Part shown: in pieces, positions 35,122 through 40,848 of the stretch
How the letters are laid out: each line of letters begins with the position of its first letter
Numbering within the stretch: position 1 is the first letter of the stretch
Assembly (NCBI GenBank): GCA_023667055.1
Contig: JAMPAV010000001.1
Coordinates: 518,888 to 559,735, forward strand
Length of the DNA: 40,848 nucleotides
Source of the DNA: Muribaculum sp.
Lineage (GTDB): Bacteria; Bacteroidota; Bacteroidia; Bacteroidales; Muribaculaceae
Direction of reading: 5' to 3'
Notes under the pieces: generated by a model
What the model saw: only the letters and a program-made list of their open reading frames with translations
What the model was told of the DNA's origin: nothing
Database searches by the model: none
Program-made: the position numbers and the translations under genes

Positions 35122-35169
35122 GAATTCCAGAGGGGACGCATGCGTCCTCTCTGTTTGTTTTAGGAATTC
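35122..35169 (+). promoter_or_regulatory. Hairpin at the 5' end of the nusA leader
   Basis: A nearly perfect inverted repeat centred at 35140/35141: 35128-35140 against 35141-35153, 12 Watson-Crick pairs plus one G-T. It is followed by TTTGTTTTAGG. An outer GAATTCC/GGAATTC pair (35122-35128 and 35163-35169) can enclose it. Being T-rich after the stem, it could act as an attenuator or as a 5' stabilising hairpin. Confidence 0.55.
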
Positions 35170-35258
35170 GGTTGTCGTTAAGGTTCTTAGGCCATTTCAT
35201 TTGGCTTAGGAGGCTTGAGGACTATTATACACATGAATAAATAAAAACAACACTATAT

Positions 35259-36509
35259 ATGGCTAAAAAAACAGACAATGTCAACAATATGGTTGACCAG
35301 TTCGCAGAGTTCAAGGAACACAAGAACATCGACAAGACCACTATGATCAGTGTGCTTGAGGAATCATTCCGCAATGTTCTTGCCAAGATGTTCGGAACAG
35401 ATGAGAATTTCGATGTCATAATGAATCCCGACAAGGGGGACTGCGAGATTTATCAGAATCTTGAGGTAGTGGCTGACGACGACGTAGATAACGACGTGAC
35501 TCAAATTGGCCTTAGCGAAGCACGTGAAATAGACCCCGAATGCGAGATTGGCGAAGACGTCACGAAAAGGATCTATTTCGAGAAGTTCGGTCGGCGTGCA
35601 ATCCTAAATCTGCGTCAGACATTGCAATCCAAGATTCTCGACCTCCAGAAAGATGCCATCTACTCAAAATTCAAGGAACTGGAGGGCGAAGTCATATCCG
35701 GCGAGGTGCATCAGATCTGGAAAAAAGAGATGCTTCTTCTCGACGAAGACCAGAATGAGCTCATAATGCCGAAAGAAGAGCAAATCCCCGGAGACTTCTT
35801 CCACAAGGGCGACATTGTGAGAGCCGTGGTGAAACGCGTGGATAACCCGAACAACAATCCCAAGGTGATAGTGAGCCGCACCGACGACAGATTCCTACGC
35901 CGTCTCTTCGAGCAGGAAGTGCCGGAGGTTCACGACGGGCTGATCACCATAAAGGCTGTGGCACGCGTGCCCGGAAAACGTGCCAAGATTGCAGTGGAAA
36001 GCTACGACGACCGCATTGACCCCGTGGGTGCTTGCGTAGGCATAAAGGGAAGCCGCATCCACGGCATTGTGCGCGAGCTACGCAATGAAAACATCGATGT
36101 GCTGAATTATACCGCAAATCCTCAGCTCTTCATACAGAGGGCATTGTCTCCGGCCAAAATCAGTTCAATCCGAATCAACGAGGAGACCAAGAAAGCCGAA
36201 GTGTTCCTGCATCCTGAGGAAGTATCGCTCGCCATTGGCAAGGAGGGGCTCAACATCCGGTTGGCCAGCATGATCACAGGATTCACCATCGACGTATATC
36301 GCGACATTCAGGAAGGCGAAGAGGATATCTACCTCGACGAATTCCGCGATGAGATCGACGACTGGGTGATAGAGGCACTTAAGGACCTCGGACTCGGCAC
36401 TGCAAAGGCCGTGCTGAACGCAGCTCCTGAGACCCTGGCCCAGGCTGACCTTGAGGACGAGACCATCGAGCACGTCATGGAGGTGCTACGCGCTGAATTT
36501 GAAGACTAA
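35259..36509 (+). CDS. nusA: Transcription termination/antitermination factor NusA
   Basis: Binds RNA polymerase and nascent RNA, modulating pausing, termination and rRNA antitermination. The 416-residue protein has the N-terminal polymerase-binding domain (about 1-130), an S1 domain (about 137-205, GEVISGEVHQIWKKEMLLLD) and two KH domains (about 210-350). These contain RVPGKRAKIAVESYDDRIDP, VGACVGIKGSRI and LAIGKEGLNIRLASMITGF. A short acidic C-terminus (about 360-416, DWVIEALKDLGLGTAKAVLN) replaces the longer repeats of E. coli NusA. infB follows after 64 bp; rimP, its usual upstream neighbour, is 13.7 kb away. Confidence 0.97.
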   Translation: MAKKTDNVNNMVDQFAEFKEHKNIDKTTMISVLEESFRNVLAKMFGTDENFDVIMNPDKGDCEIYQNLEVVADDDVDNDVTQIGLSEAREIDPECEIGEDVTKRIYFEKFGRRAILNLRQTLQSKILDLQKDAIYSKFKELEGEVISGEVHQIWKKEMLLLDEDQNELIMPKEEQIPGDFFHKGDIVRAVVKRVDNPNNNPKVIVSRTDDRFLRRLFEQEVPEVHDGLITIKAVARVPGKRAKIAVESYDDRIDPVGACVGIKGSRIHGIVRELRNENIDVLNYTANPQLFIQRALSPAKISSIRINEETKKAEVFLHPEEVSLAIGKEGLNIRLASMITGFTIDVYRDIQEGEEDIYLDEFRDEIDDWVIEALKDLGLGTAKAVLNAAPETLAQADLEDETIEHVMEVLRAEFED

Positions 36510-36512
36510 TGT

Positions 36513-36536
36513 TCAACTTTCGCCAGCGAAAGTTGA
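36513..36536 (+). repeat. Intercistronic hairpin between nusA and infB
   Basis: A perfect 10-bp inverted repeat (36513-36522 against 36527-36536) with loop CCAG, directly after the nusA stop. No T-run follows, so it is not an obvious terminator; it may stabilise or mark a processing site in the nusA-infB message. Confidence 0.55.
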
Positions 36537-36573
36537 GACTTGGAGCGAAGCGAAAAAAATTTATAATTAGCGA

Positions 36574-39399
36574 ATGCGAACAAAACTGAGTAAAATAGCA
36601 AAAGACCTGAACGTCGGACTGGGGACAGCCGCCGAACTTCTGCGCAAGCACAGTATTGAAGTGACCGATGACCCCAACACGAGAATCGACGAAAAAGCAA
36701 TAGACATACTTACACGTGCCTTCAGCACTGACAAAAACGCAAAAGACTTGGCTTCAGACCAATCCACTCAACGCCGAGAGGAAAAGAAGGCCGCCCGCCA
36801 GGAGAGGGAGAAAGCGGCAGAGGCCAAGAAGGCTGCAGGACCTAAAATATTAGGGAAAATCGACCTCGCAACCGGAAAACCTATCACAGAAAAGCCGGAG
36901 CAAAAACCACAACCCGAACCACAACCCGAACCAAAGCCGGAACCAAAAGCAGAGGTAAACCCTCAGCCGAAACAGAATCCAAAGCAAGAAGCAAAGCCGC
37001 AGCCCAAGCCGGAACAAAAACCGGAACAAAAGCCGCAGCCCAAGCCGGAACAGAAACCGATGTCTCAACCTGAACAAAGACCGCAACAAAGGCCACAGCA
37101 AAAACAGAAAGAAAGCAAGAAGACTCCCGAAGTTGAGGTGATTGAGACCAATGGCATATACCGCGTCAAGAGTAACGCCGAAGGTCCGAAAATCAAAGTA
37201 CTCGGCACCATCGACCTTGATACCCTCAACCAGACCACCCGGCCAAAGAAGAAGAGCCGCAACGAACGCAACCGTGGCGGACAGGGCGGCAACGGCAACG
37301 GACAGGGATCTGGCAACGGCGACCGCCGACGCCGCAACCGTATTGGCAAGGAGAAAGTGGATATTGACAAGGCTGCCGCCCAGGGCACCAACCAGCGTCC
37401 GGAGAAACAAGGCAAGGGTGGCAACGGAGGCCAAAGCCGAAGCGAACGAAACCGCAACAAGCAGAAGGAGAAAAACCGCCAGCCACAGCGCCAGGAGGTG
37501 AGTGCAGAGGATGTACAGAAGCAGGTGAAGGAGACCCTTGCCCGTCTCACCAACAAGACCACAAAGAAGGCCGTGAAATGGAGAAAGGAGAAGCGCGAGG
37601 AATTCCACAACCGTGAGGAAGCCGCCGCCGCTGCTGCTGCCGCCGAAAGTAAGGTGCTGAAGCTTACCGAGTTCGTGACAGCCAACGACCTTGCACAGAT
37701 GATGGATGTCCCGGTCAACAATGTGATTGCTACTTGCATGAATCTTGGTGTCATGGTTTCGATCAATCAGCGACTCGATGCCGAGACCATCAATATCGTG
37801 GCCGAGGAATTCGGTTTTACCACTGAATATGTGAGTGCTGAAGTGACCAATGCTATTGCCACCGAAGAAGACGCAGAGGAAGACCTTGTGGCTCGTCCGC
37901 CTATCGTGACAGTAATGGGTCATGTCGATCACGGCAAGACTTCGCTTCTCGACTATATACGCAATGCCAACGTTATCGCCGGTGAGGCCGGTGGAATAAC
38001 TCAGCACATTGGAGCATACAACGTGAAACTCTCCGACGGACGACGCATCACATTCCTCGACACTCCGGGCCACGAGGCTTTTACGGCCATGCGTGCACGT
38101 GGCGCCAAAATCACCGACATTGCCATTATCATTGTGGCTGCCGACGATGATGTGATGCCACAGACCATCGAGGCCATCAACCATGCCACTGCAGCCGGCG
38201 TGCCAATGGTGTTTGCAATCAACAAAATCGACAAGCCCACTGCCAATCCCGACAAAATCAAGGAGCAACTTGCCAACATGAACTATCTGATAGAAGACTG
38301 GGGGGGCAAATACCAAAGTCAGGACATATCAGCCAAGAAAGGTATCGGTGTTGACGAACTGATGGAAAAAGTGCTTCTCGAAGCCGAGATGCTCGACCTT
38401 AAGGCAAATCCCGACCGCAGGGCGATCGGCTCTATCATCGAGTCTTCACTCGACAAGGGTCGCGGATATGTGGCTACCGTGATGGTGCAGAACGGCACTC
38501 TGCGTGTGGGCGACGTGATTCTAGCTGGTACACACTACGGTAAAATCAAAGCCATGTTCAACGAACGCAACCAGCGCGTGAAAGAGGCGGGACCGTCAAC
38601 CCCGGTTCTAATACTTGGTCTTAACGGAGCCCCCGCTGCAGGCGACACATTCAATGTGCTCGAGACAGAACAGGAAGCGCGTGAGATTGCATCCAAGCGC
38701 GAGCAACTTCAGCGCGAACTGGGATTGCGCACCACCAAGCGCCTTGGTCTTGAAGAACTTGGCCGCCGTCGTGCCCTCAACGACTTCCATGAGCTAAATC
38801 TTGTGGTCAAAGGCGATGTAGATGGCTCGATTGAAGCACTTTCAGACTCGCTCATCAAACTTTCCACCCCGGAGATTCAGGTCAACGTGCTTCACAAGGG
38901 CGTAGGTGCCATTTCAGAAAGCGATGTGACTCTGGCAGCCGCTTCCGACGCTATCATAATAGGTTTCCAGGTGCGTCCTTCAGGAGCAGCCAAGAAAGAG
39001 GCTGAGAAAGAGGGTGTGGAAATACGTCTCTACTCTGTCATATATAAGGCAATTGAAGAAGTCAAGCAGGCCATGGAGGGTCTTCTTGCTCCTGAAATCA
39101 AGGAAGAGATCACCGGAACGGCCGAAGTGCTCCAGACCTACCACATATCCAAGGTCGGCACCATTGCGGGTGCAATCGTGCGCGACGGCAAGATCAAGAG
39201 CCGCAGCCATGTGCGTGTGATTCGCGATGGCATTGTGGTCTATACAGGAGAACTTGGATCGCTCAAGCGCTTCAAGGATGACGTCAAGGAAGTGGTCAGC
39301 GGTTACGACTGCGGTCTTTCCGTGGCCGGCTACAACGATATCCGCGAAGGTGACCTTATTGAAGGATACGAAGAAGTGGAAGTAAAGAAGAAGTTATGA
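36574..39399 (+). CDS. infB: Translation initiation factor IF-2
   Basis: GTPase that brings initiator tRNA to the 30S subunit and promotes subunit joining. The 941-residue protein has a conserved N-terminal helical motif ([20 protein letters not shown]), a long low-complexity linker (about 104-186 rich in Pro, Gln, Lys, Glu; about 225-310 rich in Gly, Asn, Arg) and a second IF2N domain (about 365-415). The G domain follows with G1 [12 protein letters not shown] (near 449), G3 [15 protein letters not shown] and G4 [11 protein letters not shown]. The C-terminal domains include [19 protein letters not shown]. Two 24-base identical copies with 36-bp period lie in the linker (36993-37052). The 3' end overlaps folK by 4 bp. 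Confidence 0.98.
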   Translation: MRTKLSKIAKDLNVGLGTAAELLRKHSIEVTDDPNTRIDEKAIDILTRAFSTDKNAKDLASDQSTQRREEKKAARQEREKAAEAKKAAGPKILGKIDLATGKPITEKPEQKPQPEPQPEPKPEPKAEVNPQPKQNPKQEAKPQPKPEQKPEQKPQPKPEQKPMSQPEQRPQQRPQQKQKESKKTPEVEVIETNGIYRVKSNAEGPKIKVLGTIDLDTLNQTTRPKKKSRNERNRGGQGGNGNGQGSGNGDRRRRNRIGKEKVDIDKAAAQGTNQRPEKQGKGGNGGQSRSERNRNKQKEKNRQPQRQEVSAEDVQKQVKETLARLTNKTTKKAVKWRKEKREEFHNREEAAAAAAAAESKVLKLTEFVTANDLAQMMDVPVNNVIATCMNLGVMVSINQRLDAETINIVAEEFGFTTEYVSAEVTNAIATEEDAEEDLVARPPIVTVMGHVDHGKTSLLDYIRNANVIAGEAGGITQHIGAYNVKLSDGRRITFLDTPGHEAFTAMRARGAKITDIAIIIVAADDDVMPQTIEAINHATAAGVPMVFAINKIDKPTANPDKIKEQLANMNYLIEDWGGKYQSQDISAKKGIGVDELMEKVLLEAEMLDLKANPDRRAIGSIIESSLDKGRGYVATVMVQNGTLRVGDVILAGTHYGKIKAMFNERNQRVKEAGPSTPVLILGLNGAPAAGDTFNVLETEQEAREIASKREQLQRELGLRTTKRLGLEELGRRRALNDFHELNLVVKGDVDGSIEALSDSLIKLSTPEIQVNVLHKGVGAISESDVTLAAASDAIIIGFQVRPSGAAKKEAEKEGVEIRLYSVIYKAIEEVKQAMEGLLAPEIKEEITGTAEVLQTYHISKVGTIAGAIVRDGKIKSRSHVRVIRDGIVVYTGELGSLKRFKDDVKEVVSGYDCGLSVAGYNDIREGDLIEGYEEVEVKKKL

Positions 39400-39809
39400 A
39401 GTATTATCTGAACTTGGGCAGCAACTTGGGCAATCGATTGCTGCATCTCACGCGAGCCATGAAGGCGATTGGAGAAGAGTTCGGACCATACGAGACAAGC
39501 CATAAGGTGGAGTCGGATCCATGGGGGTTCGATTCCACCAATCGTTTTGTCAACATCGGCCTGAGCATTGAGAGCGACCTTGACCCGGATGCAGTGATGC
39601 TGAAGCTGCGCGATATCGAAAAGCGACTTTCAAAAGTCGGACACCGCCGATGGGACGGCTCATACAATGACCGGGAAATTGACATTGACATCATGGACAC
39701 GGATGGAGGGCCTTATCGGTCTGAGGTTGTGACTATACCTCATCCCCATCTATATGAACGTGAGTTTTTTCTGACACCATTGCGTGAGCTTAGGGGTGAA
39801 AAATTGTAA
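39396..39809 (+). CDS. folK: 2-amino-4-hydroxy-6-hydroxymethyldihydropteridine diphosphokinase (HPPK)
   Basis: Transfers pyrophosphate from ATP to hydroxymethyl-dihydropterin in folate synthesis. Family motifs: N-terminal [30 protein letters not shown], and the Mg-binding [11 protein letters not shown] with both catalytic aspartates, preceded by [26 protein letters not shown] is the usual C-terminal block. At 137 residues it is shorter than common HPPKs (about 160), mainly through a shorter strand/loop region after the Asp motif, but all key residues seem present. Its start overlaps the infB stop (ATGA), implying coupled translation. Confidence 0.9.
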   Translation: MKYYLNLGSNLGNRLLHLTRAMKAIGEEFGPYETSHKVESDPWGFDSTNRFVNIGLSIESDLDPDAVMLKLRDIEKRLSKVGHRRWDGSYNDREIDIDIMDTDGGPYRSEVVTIPHPHLYEREFFLTPLRELRGEKL

Positions 39810-39865
39810 TCACAAATCTACAGCGTGGAATGTCAGACCCCGTATGAAAAATTGGGAAAAAAGAA

Positions 39866-40525
39866 ATGGGAAAGATATTACTTAAAGAAGGCATGGTCGC
39901 GCTTAAAGGCAATGACTTTGCCACATCTGTCGAGAATGCCGAATGGATAGAGCTCCGGCAAGCTTGGACAAAACTTGGAGATGCCAAATGGCAAATGGCA
40001 GCTAAGGCTCAGGAACTTCATAATTTCCGCAATTCAAACCGCTATTGTTCAGTATGTGGAGGCGAAATGTCGGATGCAAGTGAGATATCATTGAGATGCG
40101 TGTGTTGCAACCGTGAGATTTGGCCAGCTTTGTCTCCGGCGATAGTAGTGCTTGTAACCCGCAATGACAATGAGGAAGCGCTCCTTGTCCACGCCTCAAA
40201 TTTCAAACGCAAGGATATGTATGCGCTGGTGGCAGGCTTTGTGGAGACCGGAGAGACACTGGAAGAATGCGTGGCACGTGAGATAAAAGAGGAAACTTCA
40301 CTTGAGGTGCGCGATATCCGATACGTAGGGAGCCAAAGCTGGCCTTTCCCAAGTCAGCTGATGATTGGCTTCACCGCCAAATATAAGGAAGGGGAACTTA
40401 AAGCAGCCGACGGCGAGTTAACCTCCATGGGATGGTTTACACGCCATAATCTTCCCGAGCTCCCCACTCTTCCATCACTATCGCGCCAAATATTAGAATT
40501 ATGGACAAATTGCCTAATCCCTTAA
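39866..40525 (+). CDS. nudC: NADH pyrophosphatase-type Nudix hydrolase (NudC-like)
   Basis: Hydrolyses NAD(H) to NMN(H) and AMP; NudC enzymes also remove NAD caps from RNA. The 219-residue protein has a four-cysteine zinc ribbon (Cys61, Cys64, Cys78, Cys81), the Nudix box GFVETGETLEECVAREIKEE (from Gly124) and a close match to the NudC-specific SQPWPFPxS array (SQSWPFPSQLMIGF, with Ser for the first Pro). The N-terminal domain is shorter than in E. coli NudC (about 257 residues). It follows folK after 56 bp and may share the nusA-infB-folK transcript. No clear terminator follows. Confidence 0.9.
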   Translation: MGKILLKEGMVALKGNDFATSVENAEWIELRQAWTKLGDAKWQMAAKAQELHNFRNSNRYCSVCGGEMSDASEISLRCVCCNREIWPALSPAIVVLVTRNDNEEALLVHASNFKRKDMYALVAGFVETGETLEECVAREIKEETSLEVRDIRYVGSQSWPFPSQLMIGFTAKYKEGELKAADGELTSMGWFTRHNLPELPTLPSLSRQILELWTNCLIP

Positions 40526-40679
40526 TTCATTGATCAGACAGAAGATTCGCGAATAAACATATAATATTTCAGACATTGCATTTCAATATATTGCACGACA
40601 TTACTTATACAGGAATTCACCCAGACAATATGTCGATATACACTCAATAACAGAAAATCAAAAAATATTCTCAAAAAAA

Positions 40680-40711
40680 TTTGCACAATTGAAAAAAAGT
40701 TTGTAACTTTG
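40680..40711 (+). promoter_or_regulatory. Promoter of tRNA-Phe
   Basis: TTTG (40680-40683), 20 nt, TAACTTTG (40704-40711), the full Bacteroidetes consensus, 51 bases before the tRNA. The stretch from nudC to here (40526-40679) shows nothing else. Confidence 0.8.
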
Positions 40712-40762
40712 CACTCGCAAAACGGAAACGAATAGTGAGGTATTGCAAAAATAAAACCATTT

Positions 40763-40835
40763 GGTGCCATAGCTCAGTTGGTAGAGCAAAGGACTGAAAA
40801 TCCTTGTGTCCCCGGTTCGATTCCTGGTGGCACCA
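40763..40835 (+). tRNA. tRNA-Phe (anticodon GAA)
   Basis: A 73-nt cloverleaf: acceptor GGTGCCA/TGGCACC, D stem GCTC/GAGC, anticodon stem AAGGA/TCCTT with loop CTGAAAA (GAA at 40796-40798), T loop TTCGATT and discriminator A. The T stem (CCCGG/CCTGG) has one C-T mismatch at 51-63. CCA is not encoded. Only 13 bases follow before the window ends, so a longer tRNA cluster cannot be excluded. Confidence 0.94.
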
Positions 40836-40848
40836 CAGAATACCGCTA

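Noticed and set aside
21590..35258. Integrative or conjugative element between rimP and nusA
   Set aside because: No integrase, mobilisation gene, flanking direct repeat or tRNA insertion site is visible at the junctions.
36850..38316. 488-residue minus-strand open frame inside infB
   Set aside because: A shadow frame created by the Pro/Gln/Lys-rich and Gly-rich linker of IF-2; its composition (Phe/Leu/Arg repeats) is the complement of that low-complexity region.
40534..40770. 78-residue minus-strand open frame at the end
   Set aside because: It covers the tRNA-Phe promoter and 5' end, and has no family features.

Overview
The window looks like a chromosomal piece of a gut-type Bacteroidales bacterium, most likely Muribaculaceae or a close relative (family-level placement is inference). 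The reasons are a SusC/SusD pair, proteins with Por/T9SS-like C-terminal tails, a double GH43 enzyme, DUF4834 next to pssA/psd, and several promoters fitting the Bacteroidetes consensus TTTG-N19-21-TAnnTTTG. Those promoters are clearest before both tRNAs, inositol-phosphate synthase, psd and one sigma factor. I see no integrase, transposase, phage or CRISPR.

Layout. (1) 0.2-6.3 kb, minus strand: sigma-70 family factor, SusD lipoprotein and SusC TonB-dependent transporter, with no enzymes beside them. (2) 6.5-11.3 kb, minus strand: an envelope operon read ftsB/divIC-like, 4-TM protein, coaX, outer-membrane barrel, lptC, CNNM/CBS protein. (3) 11.7-12.4 kb: a second sigma factor paralogous to the first, a structured 3' region and a strong bidirectional terminator. 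(4) 12.4-15.4 kb, minus strand: nucleotidyltransferase, trmD and inositol-phosphate synthase; a small palindromic repeat element embedded in GTTAAGG heptamers lies between the first two. (5) 15.8-17.2 kb: flavodiiron protein and tRNA-Pro. (6) 17.2-21.1 kb: lipid genes, psd-pssA-DUF4834-HAD on the minus strand and a diacylglycerol-kinase-like gene divergent from psd.

(7) 21.1-40.8 kb: translation genes on the plus strand interrupted by accessory genes. rimP (21.1 kb) is separated from nusA-infB (35.3-39.4 kb), which usually follow it directly, by about 13.7 kb. That stretch carries a membrane-tethered TPR/AraC regulator, a perfect 36-bp palindrome, a C10 (streptopain-family) protease, a 1388-residue modular surface protein, a degenerate SDR, a GH28 pectinase-like enzyme and a two-catalytic-domain GH43. 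nusA has its own promoter and a strong hairpin in its leader. folK and nudC follow infB, and tRNA-Phe closes the window.

The regions most worth a second look are the accessory stretch between rimP and nusA (possibly a regulated secreted protease/adhesin operon beside pectin/arabinan enzymes), the nested palindromic element at 13.12-13.28 kb, and the structured non-coding regions around the second sigma factor and nusA.
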